Below, in pieces: positions 36,039 through 48,527 of a stretch of 64,000 nt of DNA. Made by a program: the position numbers and the translations under genes. The DNA is from Marinobacterium sp. (lineage in GTDB: Bacteria > Pseudomonadota > Gammaproteobacteria > Pseudomonadales > Balneatricaceae). The DNA lies in assembly GCA_030602245.1 (NCBI GenBank), contig JAUWAC010000001.1, positions 211,361-275,360 on the forward strand, given 5' to 3'. The notes under the pieces were generated by a model, which did no database searches, had not been told where the DNA came from, and saw nothing but the letters and a program-made list of their open reading frames with translations. How positions within the stretch are numbered: the first letter of the stretch is position 1; every line of letters starts with the position of its first letter.

Positions 36039-36218
36039 ATGGCAGTACAGCAGAACAAAAAGTCTCGTTCACGTCGCGATATGCGCCGTTCACACGACGC
36101 CCTGACCAACCCGACTCTGTCTGTCGACGCGACTACCGGCGAAACTCACCGTCGTCACCACGTCAGCGCTGACGGTTTCTACCGTGGCCGCCAGGTCATC
36201 GAGAAAGGTGACGAGTAA
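36039..36218 (+). CDS. rpmF: 50S ribosomal protein L32
   Basis: The 59-residue basic protein starts [20 protein letters not shown] and contains [18 protein letters not shown], which is the L32 pattern. The zinc-binding cysteines seen in some L32 proteins are absent, as in many proteobacteria. GGAG lies nine bases before the ATG. It sits between yceD and plsX, a universal arrangement in this group. Confidence 0.97.
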   Translation: MAVQQNKKSRSRRDMRRSHDALTNPTLSVDATTGETHRRHHVSADGFYRGRQVIEKGDE

Positions 36219-36220
36219 GC

Positions 36221-37270
36221 TTGACGGCTTCATATTGCATCAGCGTTGATGCAATGGGCGGGGACTTCGGTCCCCGCGTTACCGTTACGGCTGCCTGTGA
36301 TGCACTCAGGCGCCATCCGCAGCTTGAAATCGTCCTCGTCGGGCAAGCCGACGCTATCAATTCCCATCTTCGTCGCCAGCGCGGCGACCATCTGCAACGC
36401 CTGCACCTGATCCATGCCGACGATGTCGTGCCGATGGATGAAAAACCGTCTCAGGCATTACGCAAACGACAGCACACCTCGATGAGCAAGGCGCTCGAAC
36501 TCGTGGCCGAGGGGCGGGCACAGGCCTGCATCAGTGCCGGCAATACCGGCGCACTGATGGCGATGAGCCGTGCGGTACTCGGTATGCTGCCGTGTATTGA
36601 ACGTCCCGCCATTACCACCGCGATTCCGACGCTCAAGGGGCACAGCTACATGCTGGATCTGGGCGCCAACGTGGATTGCAGTGCCGAACAGCTGCTGCAG
36701 TTTGCGATTATGGGGTCAGTCATGGTGGAGGCGATCGAACAGAGTGAACGCCCCGCCATCGGGCTGCTGAATGTCGGCTCCGAGCAGCACAAGGGGAATG
36801 ACCAGGTGCGCGAGGCAAGTCGACTGATCGGCGCCCATGCCGGACTCAATTTTATCGGCTATCTTGAGGGCGACGACCTGTTCAACGGTCGCGCCGATGT
36901 CATCGTCTGCGACGGCTTTGTCGGCAATATCGCGCTGAAAAGCTGCGAAGGCTTGTCCAAGCTGCTGGTTCGCCGTGTGCAGGGCAGTTTCAGACGCAAT
37001 CTCTATCGCCGTCTGGTGGCACTGCTGGCAACGCCGATTCTGCGCGATCTCAAGGCACAGCTGGACCCGGGTCGTCTTAACGGCGCCTCACTGCTCGGGC
37101 TGCAGGGCGTGGTGATCAAGAGTCACGGCGGGGCCAATCGCAACTACTTCGGCTATGCCATCGATGTGGCGCTGGAGGAAGCGCGCATGAACGTGCCGGC
37201 CCGGATTCGTGATCGCGTGCGCGACGAGATGGCCCGCTGTGGCGAGCAGACCGATCCGCAACCGTTCTAA
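36221..37270 (+). CDS. plsX: Phosphate acyltransferase PlsX
   Basis: The 349-residue enzyme makes acyl-phosphate from acyl-ACP, the first step of phospholipid synthesis. Family motifs are SVDAMGGDFGPRVTV at the N-terminus, SAGNTGALMA, and VCDGFVGNIALKSCEG. The start is TTG at 36221, two bases after the rpmF stop, suggesting translational coupling; the next in-frame ATG would remove part of the first strand. Genes for fatty acid elongation follow. Confidence 0.95.
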   Translation: MTASYCISVDAMGGDFGPRVTVTAACDALRRHPQLEIVLVGQADAINSHLRRQRGDHLQRLHLIHADDVVPMDEKPSQALRKRQHTSMSKALELVAEGRAQACISAGNTGALMAMSRAVLGMLPCIERPAITTAIPTLKGHSYMLDLGANVDCSAEQLLQFAIMGSVMVEAIEQSERPAIGLLNVGSEQHKGNDQVREASRLIGAHAGLNFIGYLEGDDLFNGRADVIVCDGFVGNIALKSCEGLSKLLVRRVQGSFRRNLYRRLVALLATPILRDLKAQLDPGRLNGASLLGLQGVVIKSHGGANRNYFGYAIDVALEEARMNVPARIRDRVRDEMARCGEQTDPQPF

Positions 37271-37368
37271 AATCAGACGAATACTGTAAACTACGCCTCC
37301 CTTGTACCTGCCGCCCCCTCAGGGTGGTCGCGGCGGGATAAGAAGAAACCGGTAAGATAGAGGACGCC

Positions 37369-38301
37369 ATGTCGCAGTCGCTTGCTTTCGTTTTCCCCGG
37401 TCAGGGCTCCCAGCATCTTGGCATGCTGTCGGAACTGGCCGGCGAGCATCCGATCATTGAACAGACTTTCGAGGAAGCCTCGGATGCCCTCGGTCTCGAC
37501 TTGTGGAAGATGGCCCAGTCCGGGCCCGAAGACGCCCTCAACAGTACAGAGAACACTCAGCCGGCACTGCTGACCGCGGGTGTTGCGCTCTGGCGTCTGT
37601 GGAACCAGCTCGATGGCACTACGCCGTCGGTGATGGCCGGTCACAGCCTGGGGGAATACACCGCTCTGGTCTGCGCTGACGCGATCAACTTCGCTGACGG
37701 TGTGCGCCTCGTCCGGGCACGCGGCCAGTATATGCAGCAGGCCGTCCCGGCGGGTGCCGGCGCCATGGCTGCCATCCTGGGTCTCGATGACGCAGCTGTT
37801 GCCGCCGCGTGTGAAGCGGCCGCTCAGGGTGCCGTGGTCGCGCCGGTCAACTACAACTGCCCCGGTCAGGTCGTCATTGCCGGCGAGAAGGATGCCGTGG
37901 AACGCGCCATGGCCGCCTGCAAGGACGCCGGCGCCAAACGCGCCATCGCACTGTCGGTCAGCGTGCCGTCCCATTGCGAACTGATGAAACCGGCTGCCGA
38001 GCGCATGGCGGAAACCCTCGCCGGCATCGAGTTGCGCATGCCGATTATCAAGGTTATTCAGAACGTGACCGCCGAGGCGCCGGCCGATATCGACGAGCTC
38101 AAGGCGAACCTGCTGTCGCAGCTGTACAGCCCGGTACTCTGGACCACCAGCGTCCAGAACATGGTAACCTGCGGCGTCACGACGACGCTCGAGTGCGGCC
38201 CGGGCAAGGTGCTGGCCGGCCTCAACAAGAAGATCGACCGCTCCCTGACCGTCGCCGCGATCAACGATCCGGATGGCCTGGCCAAGGCGCTGGCGCTCTG
38301 A
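37369..38301 (+). CDS. fabD: Malonyl-CoA:ACP transacylase
   Basis: The 310-residue enzyme loads malonate onto [12 protein letters not shown] lies near the N-terminus, the catalytic Ser is in [11 protein letters not shown], the substrate-binding Arg in [11 protein letters not shown], and the His in VPSHCELM. Length is standard. It follows plsX by about 98 bases and precedes fabG by 27 bases. Confidence 0.97.
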   Translation: MSQSLAFVFPGQGSQHLGMLSELAGEHPIIEQTFEEASDALGLDLWKMAQSGPEDALNSTENTQPALLTAGVALWRLWNQLDGTTPSVMAGHSLGEYTALVCADAINFADGVRLVRARGQYMQQAVPAGAGAMAAILGLDDAAVAAACEAAAQGAVVAPVNYNCPGQVVIAGEKDAVERAMAACKDAGAKRAIALSVSVPSHCELMKPAAERMAETLAGIELRMPIIKVIQNVTAEAPADIDELKANLLSQLYSPVLWTTSVQNMVTCGVTTTLECGPGKVLAGLNKKIDRSLTVAAINDPDGLAKALAL

Positions 38302-38328
38302 TCAGATCGAGAACTAAGGAACACCTGC

Positions 38329-39072
38329 ATGAGTATTGAAGGTAAAGTTGCCCTGGTGACCGGGGCTACCCGTGGCATCGGCAAGGCGATCGCCGAAAAT
38401 CTGGCCGCCCAGGGCGCGCTGGTCATCGGTACCGCTACCAGCGAGAAGGGTGCCGCGGCCATCAGCGAGTATCTGGCGGCCGCCGGTAATAAAGGCTGCG
38501 GCATGGTCCTGAATGTGGCCGATGCCGAGTCCGTGGACAGCGTGCTGAAGTCGATCCAGAGTGAGTACGGCGCGATCGAGATTCTGGTCAATAACGCCGG
38601 TATCACCCGCGACAACCTGATGATGCGGATGAAGGACGACGAGTGGAACGACGTCCTGAACACCAACCTGACCTCGGTCTACCGCCTCGTCAAAGGCTGC
38701 CTGCGTGGCATGACCAAGGCGCGTTGGGGCCGAATTGTCAGCGTCAGCTCCGTGGTCGCCTCGATGGGTAACGCCGGACAGGCCAACTATGCGGCGGCGA
38801 AAGCCGGCATGGAAGGTTTCACCCGCGCACTGGCCCGCGAGCTGGGTTCGCGCAACGTCACCGTGAACTGTGTGGCACCGGGTTTCATTGATACCGACAT
38901 GACCTCCGGTCTGCCGGAAGAGCACAAGGCGAACCTGCAGTCGCAGATCCCGATGAATCGCCTCGGTAAGCCCGAGGAGATTGCTGCCGTGGTCGGATTC
39001 CTGTGCAGCGACGCAGCCGGTTATGTCACCGGCGAGTCGATTCAGGTTAACGGCGGCATGTACATGGCCTGA
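38329..39072 (+). CDS. fabG: 3-oxoacyl-ACP reductase
   Basis: The 247-residue short-chain dehydrogenase has the NADP site TGATRGIGKAIA and NNAGITRDN. The catalytic residues Ser-Tyr-Lys are in VSVSSVVA and QANYAAAKAG, with the C-terminal SGLPEEHK loop of FabG. It reduces the beta-keto group in fatty acid elongation. A ribosome site AAGGAA precedes the ATG. acpP follows after 200 bases with its own promoter. Confidence 0.97.
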   Translation: MSIEGKVALVTGATRGIGKAIAENLAAQGALVIGTATSEKGAAAISEYLAAAGNKGCGMVLNVADAESVDSVLKSIQSEYGAIEILVNNAGITRDNLMMRMKDDEWNDVLNTNLTSVYRLVKGCLRGMTKARWGRIVSVSSVVASMGNAGQANYAAAKAGMEGFTRALARELGSRNVTVNCVAPGFIDTDMTSGLPEEHKANLQSQIPMNRLGKPEEIAAVVGFLCSDAAGYVTGESIQVNGGMYMA

Positions 39073-39192
39073 TCTGGCGCATGTACAAGGCGTGAGCGGG
39101 CGGCCATCCGGGCGCAGAAACAATTGTTTTTTTCGCCGATTTGAGGATAATTGGCCGTCAGCTTGACGAGAAAAAAATCCAGGCCGTCACGC

Positions 39193-39222
39193 TTGCGAGG
39201 GCGTTGCGGGTTTTACTAAAAT
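39193..39222 (+). promoter_or_regulatory. Candidate promoter of acpP
   Basis: TTGCGA (39193-39198), an 18-base spacer and TAAAAT (39217-39222) lie 53 bases before the acpP ATG. High separate expression of acpP is usual. The rest of the 200-base fabG-acpP gap is AT-rich without a gene. Confidence 0.55.
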
Positions 39223-39274
39223 TCCGTCACGCATCTTGGGATGTGATGGTGTTGAGAAGACAATAGGAAGAGAT

Positions 39275-39508
39275 ATGAGCAACATTGAAGAGCGCGTTAA
39301 GAAAATCATCGCTGAGCAGCTGGGCGTGAAAGAGGAAGAAGTCACCAAAGAAGCTTCCTTCGTTGAGGATCTGGGCGCCGACTCTCTGGACACTGTTGAG
39401 CTGGTGATGGCGCTGGAAGAGGAATTCGAAACCGAAATTCCTGATGAAGAAGCTGAGAAAATCACTACTGTTCAGCTGGCGATCGATTACATCAACGCAC
39501 ACCAGTAA
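39275..39508 (+). CDS. acpP: Acyl carrier protein
   Basis: The 77-residue acidic protein carries the phosphopantetheine attachment site Ser37 in [18 protein letters not shown]. It holds the growing chain in fatty acid synthesis and supplies acyl groups to PlsX. AGGAAG lies upstream of the ATG at 39275; the earlier in-frame start at 39236 has no conserved sequence. A strong hairpin follows before fabF. Confidence 0.98.
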   Translation: MSNIEERVKKIIAEQLGVKEEEVTKEASFVEDLGADSLDTVELVMALEEEFETEIPDEEAEKITTVQLAIDYINAHQ

Positions 39509-39530
39509 TCAGTCCCAACAGATTTGATCG

Positions 39531-39571
39531 AAAAGCCGCATCTATATGGCCATATAGTGCGGCTTTTCTTT
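39531..39571 (+). terminator. Long hairpin terminator between acpP and fabF
   Basis: AAAAGCCGCA pairs with TGCGGCTTTT, and inside it CTATATGG-CCATATAG forms an 8-bp palindrome, with a single unpaired T at 39541. The hairpin ends in TTTTCTTTT. It should limit readthrough from acpP to fabF. Confidence 0.9.
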
Positions 39572-39599
39572 TGACAGCCTGCAGTGCTGGAGGACATAC

Positions 39600-40838
39600 A
39601 TGTCTCGCAGAAGAGTGGTGGTGACCGGGTTGGGGTTGCTGACGCCGGTCGGTAACACTGTCAAGGCGACATGGGATAACATTCTCGCCGGTAAAAGCGG
39701 CGCGGCCGATATCGAACATTTCGATGCCAGCCAGTATGCCACCCGTTTTTCCGCATCCGTCAAAAACTTCGATATCGAGCCGTACATGAGCGCCAAAGAG
39801 GCGCGCAAGATGGATCTGTTCATCCAGTACGGCATGGTAGCTGCCATTCAGGCGATCGAAGACGCGGGCCTGACTGTCACCGAAGAGAACGCAACCCGCA
39901 TCGGTTGTGCTCTGGGTTCAGGCATCGGCGGCCTGCCGATGATTGAAAAGACACACGACGTACTCAATAGCACCGGTCCGCGCCGTGTATCACCGTTTTT
40001 CGTACCCGGCAGCATCATCAACATGATCGCCGGCAACCTGGCGATCAAGTACGGCTTCCGCGGCCCCAACATCGCGATTACGACCGCCTGTACCACCGGT
40101 ACCCATAATATCGGCCAGGCGATGCGCATGATTCAGTACGGCGATGCCGACGTCATGGTTGCCGGTGGCGCCGAAATGGCGACCACACCGCTGGGTGTGG
40201 CCGGTTTCTCGGCAGCACGCGCGCTGTCGACGCGTAACGATGATCCGCAGGCGGCAAGCCGCCCGTGGGACAGCGAGCGTGACGGCTTCGTTCTCGGGGA
40301 CGGTGCCGGTGTACTGGTGCTCGAGGAATACGAATACGCCAAGGCACGTGGCGCCGAGATCTACTGTGAACTGTCCGGGTTCGGCATGAGCGACGACGCC
40401 TACCACATGACAGCGCCGCCCGAAGATGGCTCTGGTGCCGCACTGGCGATGGCTAACGCGCTGCGTGACTCCGGTCTCAACCCGGAACAGATCCACTATA
40501 TCAACGCGCACGGCACCTCCACGCCGGCCGGCGATATCGCCGAGTCCAACGCTGCCAAGCAGGTGCTGGGAGCTGCGGCGAAGGATGTCCGCATGAGCTC
40601 GACCAAGTCGATGATCGGCCACCTGCTGGGTGCCGCCGGTGCGGTCGAGGCCGCCTTCTGCGTGCTGGCGATGCGCGATCAGGTCGCACCGCCGACCATC
40701 AACCTCGACAATCCGTCAGAAGGGTGCGATCTGAACTACGTTCCGCACCAGGCTCAGGAGTGCCGTATTGATGCCGCCATGTCGAACTCGTTCGGCTTCG
40801 GTGGTACCAACGGAACTCTGGTCTTCAACCGGATCTGA
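39600..40838 (+). CDS. fabF: 3-oxoacyl-ACP synthase II
   Basis: The 412-residue condensing enzyme has its nucleophile in [14 protein letters not shown], with active-site His residues in [11 protein letters not shown] and [14 protein letters not shown]. FabF extends acyl-ACP and is important for cis-vaccenate synthesis. Length is standard. GGAGG stands before the ATG. A hairpin follows its stop, then pabC. Confidence 0.97.
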   Translation: MSRRRVVVTGLGLLTPVGNTVKATWDNILAGKSGAADIEHFDASQYATRFSASVKNFDIEPYMSAKEARKMDLFIQYGMVAAIQAIEDAGLTVTEENATRIGCALGSGIGGLPMIEKTHDVLNSTGPRRVSPFFVPGSIINMIAGNLAIKYGFRGPNIAITTACTTGTHNIGQAMRMIQYGDADVMVAGGAEMATTPLGVAGFSAARALSTRNDDPQAASRPWDSERDGFVLGDGAGVLVLEEYEYAKARGAEIYCELSGFGMSDDAYHMTAPPEDGSGAALAMANALRDSGLNPEQIHYINAHGTSTPAGDIAESNAAKQVLGAAAKDVRMSSTKSMIGHLLGAAGAVEAAFCVLAMRDQVAPPTINLDNPSEGCDLNYVPHQAQECRIDAAMSNSFGFGGTNGTLVFNRI

Positions 40839-40847
40839 GCGCATCCT

Positions 40848-40867
40848 GAGGGCCCGCAAGGGCCCTC
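40848..40867 (+). terminator. Hairpin after fabF
   Basis: GAGGGCCC-GCAA-GGGCCCTC is a perfect 8-bp stem with a stable tetraloop. The U-tract is poor (TTGCC), so it is probably a weak terminator or mRNA stabiliser just before pabC. Confidence 0.6.
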
Positions 40868-40884
40868 TTGCCACGCCCTCGACG

Positions 40885-41705
40885 ATGACCGGACTGACCC
40901 TTATCAACGGCCGAACCGACGACCGCATCGAATCCCGCGATCGGGGGCTGGCGTATGGCCACGGCGTCTTTGAAACCATCCTGATGGTCGATGGGCAGCT
41001 GACATTTCTCGACTGGCATCTCGAACGCCTGCTCGAAGGCTGCCGCCGCTTGCATATTCCCGATACGCACCTTTCCAGCCTGCTCCGTACGGACCTGGCC
41101 GCGTTGCCCGCGACCGAAGCTGGCGTGGTCAAAATCATCGTCACGGCAGGCAGTGGCGGGCGCGGCTACGCGGCGCCGCAGCCATGTGAACCATTGCGGG
41201 TGATTCAGTGCTCAGAGTTGCCACACTGGCCCGATGCGCCTGCGCAGAACGGCGTGCGCCTGCGCTGGTGTCAAACCCGTCTTGCACAGCAGCCGCAGCT
41301 GGCCGGAATCAAGCACCTCAATCGTCTGGAGCAGGTTCTGGCGCGGGCCGAATGGCAGGATCCTGCCATTCGTGAAGGGCTGGTGCTCGATACCGCCGGA
41401 CATGTCATCGAAGGCACCATGAGCAATCTGTTCTGGATCAGCGGCAACATCCTGCATACGCCGGCCCTCAATGCCTGCGGCGTCGCCGGCATCCTGCGCC
41501 GCTGGGTGCTGACCGTAGCACCGACACTCGGGCTCGCAACCCGGCTTGGCCAGTACCGTCCGGACGCGCTCGACACGGCCGATGAGCTGTTCATCTGTAA
41601 CAGCCTCGCCGGCATCTGGCCCGCCGTGCAGCTGGAGCAACGTGCGTTCGAGATCGGCCCGCATACGCGCGCACTGCAGGCGTTACTGAACAAGGAGTAT
41701 GAGCT

Positions 41706-41712
<7 letters not shown>
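40885..41712 (+). CDS. pabC: Aminodeoxychorismate lyase
   Basis: The 275-residue PLP enzyme releases p-aminobenzoate for folate synthesis. DRGLAYGHGVFETI near the N-terminus, the PLP-binding Lys in AGIKHLNRLEQVLAR, and EGTMSNLFWI are fold-type IV features. The ATG at 40885 fits the family start. Its stop overlaps the mltG start. The pabC-mltG-tmk-holB order is typical for gammaproteobacteria. Confidence 0.93.
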
Positions 41713-44360
<2,648 letters not shown>

Positions 44361-44378
44361 GCAGGAGTGCAGCAGTCC

Positions 44379-44729
44379 ATGTCCATTGTGCCAAGAATCA
44401 GTCACGGCATCCTGTCACTGGTGATCGGGAACAAGGAAGAGCTTCTCAAGGCCTACATGCCGTTCATCAACAACGGCGGCCTGTTCATTCCGACAACCCG
44501 CTCCTACCAGCTGGGCGAAGAAGTGTTCATGCTGATGACGCTGATGGACGAACCGGACAAGATCCCGGTGACCGGTCGCGTCGTCTGGGTGACACCCAAA
44601 GCCGCACAGGGCGGACGCATTCCCGGTATCGGCATACAGCTGTCGACAGAGGACTCCCAACTGGTCAGTAAGGTTGAAACCTATCTGGCCGGGGCACTGA
44701 GCAGCGGTCGTCGTACCAACACTCTCTGA
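44379..44729 (+). CDS. pilZ: PilZ domain protein (type IV pilus biogenesis PilZ)
   Basis: The 116-residue protein has the compact PilZ fold (LSLVIGNKEELLKAYMPF; GLFIPTTRSYQLGEEVFM; VVWVTPKAAQGG). It lacks the RxxxR and (D/N)xSxxG c-di-GMP motifs, as true PilZ of Pseudomonas does. It is needed for type IV pilus function, through PilB and FimX. The holB-pilZ-tatD order is conserved. ATG 44379 has CAGGAG eleven bases upstream; a GTG at 44367 overlaps that site. Confidence 0.92.
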   Translation: MSIVPRISHGILSLVIGNKEELLKAYMPFINNGGLFIPTTRSYQLGEEVFMLMTLMDEPDKIPVTGRVVWVTPKAAQGGRIPGIGIQLSTEDSQLVSKVETYLAGALSSGRRTNTL

Positions 44730-44742
44730 TTCACGGTTTTTC

Positions 44743-45525
44743 ATGTTCATAGATTCCCATTGCCATCTGGATCGGCTGGATCTCGGCCGTCATGACGGTT
44801 CCCTCGCCAACCTGATCCAGGCTGCCGGCGACGCCGGTGTCGACGAAATGCTCTGCGTGGCTATCGACCTCAACCAGTTTGCGGAGATGTACCGTCAGGT
44901 CGAACCGTTCACCAACGTCTACGCATCGGCCGGTATTCATCCCTGTCATGTGGGGGAGTGCCCGTTTGACGAGCAGGCATTGCGCGCAGCCGCAAGCAAA
45001 CCACGCATTGTGGCGCTGGGCGAAACCGGGCTCGATTATCACTACAGTGCAGAGCTCGCTGAGCAGCAACGCGCAAGCTTTGCCGGCCACCTGAAGCTCG
45101 GATCAGAGCTGGGCCTGCCAGTCATCGTGCATACACGCGATGCGCGGGAAGACACACTGGCGATCATGCGCGAACATGCCGACCCGTACACCGGCGGTGT
45201 GCTGCACTGTTTTACCGAATCGCTCGAAATGGCGCAGGCCGCGCTGGAGCTCAATTTCTACATTTCGTTCTCCGGCATCATCACGTTCAAAAACGCTGAA
45301 GAGCTGCGCGATGTGGTACGTGCCGTCCCGCTCGAAAAGATGCTGATCGAAACCGACTCGCCGTATCTGGCGCCGGTACCGTACCGCGGCAAACAGAACG
45401 AGCCGGCCTATGTGCCCGAGGTGGCGCGCTGCATCGCCGACCTCAAGGGCGTTCGCATCGAAGAGGTCGCCGAGATTACCCGCGACAACTTCTACCGCCT
45501 GTTCAGCAAGGCAGGTCAGGCCTGA
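44743..45525 (+). CDS. tatD: TatD family metal-dependent DNase
   Basis: The 260-residue TIM-barrel hydrolase has metal ligands in DSHCHLD, GETGLDY, HTRDA, HCF and ETDSPYL. YcfH/TatD enzymes are 3'-5' exonucleases on DNA or RNA. It follows pilZ by 13 bases and probably ends the operon that began at pabC. A 172-base gap to mdh holds no gene. Confidence 0.93.
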   Translation: MFIDSHCHLDRLDLGRHDGSLANLIQAAGDAGVDEMLCVAIDLNQFAEMYRQVEPFTNVYASAGIHPCHVGECPFDEQALRAAASKPRIVALGETGLDYHYSAELAEQQRASFAGHLKLGSELGLPVIVHTRDAREDTLAIMREHADPYTGGVLHCFTESLEMAQAALELNFYISFSGIITFKNAEELRDVVRAVPLEKMLIETDSPYLAPVPYRGKQNEPAYVPEVARCIADLKGVRIEEVAEITRDNFYRLFSKAGQA

Positions 45526-45697
45526 TGCCGCGTCAGGTGGGTATATAGCGCGCCCGCCTGACAACATTCCCCGCGCTGCCCGCCATCCGTTTTGCCGTTT
45601 GGGATATTAAGTTTTCGCAAATAGACAAGCCATCGCTGCCTGGATCTGGTATTTCTTTAGACCAAAGTCTAATACCAACGATTCAGGAGTATCTGCG

Positions 45698-46798
45698 ATG
45701 AGAAGACCGGTGCGTATAGCGGTGACCGGGGCGGCCGGCGCGATCAGCAACAATCTGCTGTTCAAGATCGCCAGTGGTGAGATGTTCGGACGCGACCAGC
45801 CCGTCATCCTGCAGCTGATCGAAATGCCCGAGCGCATGGAGCAGCTGCGCGGTCTGGCGATGGAGCTGGAAGACTGCGCCTATCCGCTGCTGCACACGAT
45901 CACGCTGCACGATAACGTGGAGGACGGCTTCAACAACGTCCACTACGCGCTGCTGATCGGCGCACGGCCACGCGGACCGGGCATGGAGCGCAGCGATCTG
46001 CTCGAAACCAACGCCGAAATCTTTACCCGTCAGGGCAAGGCCCTGAACGACTTTGCCAACCGTGACGTCAAGGTGCTGGTCGTCGGCAACCCGGCCAACA
46101 CCAATGCGTTGATCGCCAGCCGTAACGCGCCGAAGCTGAGCCCGTCCCAGTTCACGGCCCTGACCCGTCTGGACCACAACCGCGCCAAGGGCATTCTGGC
46201 CAACCACACCGGTGCCAACCCGCGCAATATCAGCCGCGTGGTGATCTGGGGCAACCACTCCACGACCCAGTTCCCGGATCTGCATCAGGCCACGGTGCTC
46301 GATGAGCCGGTCATGAATCAGATCGATGAAACCTGGTACCGTGAAGTGTTCATTCCGAAGATCCAGAACCGCGGGGGTGAGATCATCGCGGCCCGCGGTG
46401 TCTCCAGCGCTGCGTCAGCGGCGCAGGCGATCGTCGATCATATGCACGACTGGATTCTCGGTACCGAACCCGGCGAGATCGTCAGCATGGGCATCGTCAG
46501 CGACGGCAGCTACGGCGTCGCCAAGGGAATCTTCTATTCTTTCCCGGTCCGCTGCGACTACGGCCGCTACCAGATCGTGCGCGGCCTTGAGATTTCGGAC
46601 TGGAGCCGGGAGATGATGAAAGCCACCGAAGCCGAGCTGCTGGAAGAGAAGGCGGCGGTGAACCATCTGCTGCCGGTCGAGACCGAAGCCTCGCATCAGA
46701 ACCTGTCGATCTGCCTGCGCTCCGGCGTCACGCTGTACGCCGACGGCACGGGTCCCGATGCGTCTTCGAAGTACCTGACCACCAACCGCGTCATGTAA
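45698..46798 (+). CDS. mdh: Malate dehydrogenase
   Basis: The 366-residue enzyme belongs to the cytosolic/chloroplast type 2 malate dehydrogenase branch: [19 protein letters not shown] (NAD site), [15 protein letters not shown] (mobile loop with Arg pair), NPANTNALI, the Arg of [10 protein letters not shown], and the catalytic His in [11 protein letters not shown]. It interconverts malate and oxaloacetate in the TCA cycle. It is about 40 residues longer than usual, through a C-terminal tail after [12 protein letters not shown] precedes the ATG. Confidence 0.92.
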   Translation: MRRPVRIAVTGAAGAISNNLLFKIASGEMFGRDQPVILQLIEMPERMEQLRGLAMELEDCAYPLLHTITLHDNVEDGFNNVHYALLIGARPRGPGMERSDLLETNAEIFTRQGKALNDFANRDVKVLVVGNPANTNALIASRNAPKLSPSQFTALTRLDHNRAKGILANHTGANPRNISRVVIWGNHSTTQFPDLHQATVLDEPVMNQIDETWYREVFIPKIQNRGGEIIAARGVSSAASAAQAIVDHMHDWILGTEPGEIVSMGIVSDGSYGVAKGIFYSFPVRCDYGRYQIVRGLEISDWSREMMKATEAELLEEKAAVNHLLPVETEASHQNLSICLRSGVTLYADGTGPDASSKYLTTNRVM

Positions 46799-46816
46799 CG
46801 CGTTACCCTGAAACGC

Positions 46817-46843
46817 AAAGAGGCCCCATGAAGGGGCCTCTTT
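46817..46843. terminator. Bidirectional terminator between mdh and cheW
   Basis: AAAGAGGCCCC (46817-46827) pairs perfectly with GGGGCCTCTTT (46833-46843) around a 5-base loop, and serves both convergent genes. Confidence 0.92.
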
Positions 46844-46864
46844 CGGTCTGGCAGGAGAGGGCGA

Positions 46865-47428
46865 TCAGTAGTGGCCGCCGCTCTCTTCCTCGGTCATCGG
46901 GGTGATGCTCAACAGCATCTTGCTCAGATCCAGCAGGATGATCAGCATGCTGTTGTGATAGCAGACACCCTGCACGAAGCGCTTGCTGCTTTCGTCGCTG
47001 GATGCGTTCGGTGCCCGATCAACCTCGTTCTGCGGCAGGTTCAGCACCTCGTTGACACTGTCCACGACCAGTCCGATCACTTCCGACTCGTTGAACTCGA
47101 CCACGATAACGCGCGTTTCGTCATCCGGCTGTGCCGGTGGCATGCGGAACATCTGGCGGGTATCGATGACGGTTACCACGTTACCGCGCAGGTTGATGAT
47201 ACCCAGTACGGAGGAGTCGGCACCGGGTACCGGGGTGATCTCGCTGAAGCGCAGCACCTCCTTCACCTGCATCACGTCGATGCCGTACAGCTCGTTATCG
47301 ACCCGGAAGGTAGCCCACTGGTGGTAGACCACCTCTTCCTGCTGCGACTTGCGTGAGGTCTGTTCCTGTTTTTTCTGTTCCAGCGCCTTGAGCATCTGCA
47401 ACTGCTCGGCTGCGGCTTCTAGACTCAT
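46865..47428 (-). CDS. cheW: Chemotaxis coupling protein CheW
   Basis: The 187-residue protein has an N-terminal coiled, Gln/Glu-rich extension of about 35 residues and then a CheW domain: WATFRVDNELYGIDVMQVKEVLR, SSVLGIINLRGNVVTVIDTR and VIGLVVDSVNEVL. It couples chemoreceptors to CheA. It is longer than the usual 155-165 residues because of the N-terminal extension. No other chemotaxis gene is next to it. The gap to tusE contains no clear promoter I can name. Confidence 0.93.
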   Translation of the reverse strand: MSLEAAAEQLQMLKALEQKKQEQTSRKSQQEEVVYHQWATFRVDNELYGIDVMQVKEVLRFSEITPVPGADSSVLGIINLRGNVVTVIDTRQMFRMPPAQPDDETRVIVVEFNESEVIGLVVDSVNEVLNLPQNEVDRAPNASSDESSKRFVQGVCYHNSMLIILLDLSKMLLSITPMTEEESGGHY

Positions 47429-47546
47429 CCCGAAGTACCCTGTCAGTTCGGTTGATACGCTGTTCCCGAGGCCACCGAATGGCCAATCTGTATATCAAGG
47501 GAGACAGCTCACAGTATCACATAGCCTCAGGAGCCTGAAAAGGCTG

Positions 47547-47882
47547 TCAGAGACAGTTGTCCGGCTTGGGCAGACCCGCCAGACGCGCGGCCAGTTTTGC
47601 CGGACTGCCGGGAAACAGTTGCATCAGGTAGATGCTGCGGCCTTTGTCATCGCCAAGACTCTGTTTGACCGCCTTCACCAGCGGCCGCATGGCCGGGGAG
47701 TGCGCGTAGCGGGCATAAAAGTCGCGCAGCAGATGCAGCACCTCCCAGTGCGCCTCTGTCAGTTCGAGTCCCTCCTGTGCCGCCAGGTGCTCGGCCACGC
47801 GAGGCGACCATTGTGACAGGTCCTGCAGATAGCCTTCGTCATCAAACGCCACGGCATGGCCGTTGATCATTTCCGTCGTCAT
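47547..47882 (-). CDS. tusE: Sulfur relay protein TusE
   Basis: The 111-residue DsrC-fold protein has the penultimate sulfur-carrying Cys in PKPDNCL at the C-terminus, and the family segments WSPRVAEHLAAQEGLELTEAH and LRDFYARYAHSPAMRPL. The second conserved Cys of true DsrC is absent, which indicates TusE. It receives sulfur from TusD and passes it to MnmA for 2-thiouridine of tRNA. It is the last gene of tusDCBE. Confidence 0.93.
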   Translation of the reverse strand: MTTEMINGHAVAFDDEGYLQDLSQWSPRVAEHLAAQEGLELTEAHWEVLHLLRDFYARYAHSPAMRPLVKAVKQSLGDDKGRSIYLMQLFPGSPAKLAARLAGLPKPDNCL

Positions 47883-48163
47883 CAGAACCAGCTCACCACT
47901 TTGTCATGACTGACGCAGAGCGCCACAAACGCCTGATCGTCGATACAGTGCGCGGCGGGCAGATCCACACCGCGGGCGGCCGCATCCGCCGCCAGCACCT
48001 TAACCCGCCCGGATAACGACTCCAGCCGGGCCGCGAATGCCGGCAGTGCCCAGTAGACGCCATCCTCGATCAGTAACAGGGTATCGTCCGAACTCATCGC
48101 TTCGCGGCAGCGCTCGAAGCAGGCCGCATTGGCCGGGGGTTGGTTGAGAGTATGCAGGATCAT
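47882..48163 (-). CDS. tusB: Sulfur relay protein TusB
   Basis: The 93-residue DsrH-family subunit starts MILHTLNQPPANAACF and continues with LLIEDGVYWAL. It forms the TusBCD hexamer. The ATG at 48163 follows the tusC stop by one base; a GTG at 48172 would overlap tusC but adds only three residues. The stop overlaps the tusE start by one base. Confidence 0.88.
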   Translation of the reverse strand: MILHTLNQPPANAACFERCREAMSSDDTLLLIEDGVYWALPAFAARLESLSGRVKVLAADAAARGVDLPAAHCIDDQAFVALCVSHDKVVSWF

Positions 48164-48164
48164 G

Positions 48165-48527
48165 TCAGACACTCAGCACGGTTGTGTGATCGGCCAGCAG
48201 GCTTGCCAGCTCCGCTTCATCGATCGTCTGCACCGGCAGAATCAGATCGGACGCGTGCAGACCCCGCTCCGCCAGCGCGCGGGCGCCGACGTAAAGCCGG
48301 TCGATATCATACAGCGGCAGCGACTGCTGCACCGCATTGAGGTTTTTCTGGCCAATGCCGCCGGGAGACTGGCCCTTGAGCAGCTGAAACACGGCGTCGT
48401 CCAGAAACAGCAGCGATACCGGCTGCTCGAACACCGAGCAGGTCAGGGCCACGTCCAGCGCATCGCGTGCGGCCGAACTGCCGTACGGGGCGCTGCGGGT
48501 GATGACGAGGATTGAAGCAGCGCTCAT
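48165..48527 (-). CDS. tusC: Sulfur relay protein TusC
   Basis: The 120-residue DsrF-family subunit has ILVITRSAPYGSSAARDALDVA at the start and SLLFLDDAVFQLLKGQ in the middle, both typical. It is part of the TusBCD complex in the 2-thiouridine pathway. It overlaps tusD by 4 bases. Confidence 0.92.
   Translation of the reverse strand: MSAASILVITRSAPYGSSAARDALDVALTCSVFEQPVSLLFLDDAVFQLLKGQSPGGIGQKNLNAVQQSLPLYDIDRLYVGARALAERGLHASDLILPVQTIDEAELASLLADHTTVLSV

Noticed and set aside
47547..47882. True dissimilatory DsrC
   Set aside because: Only the penultimate Cys is present, and no dsrAB or sulfur-oxidation genes lie nearby; TusE of tRNA thiolation fits.
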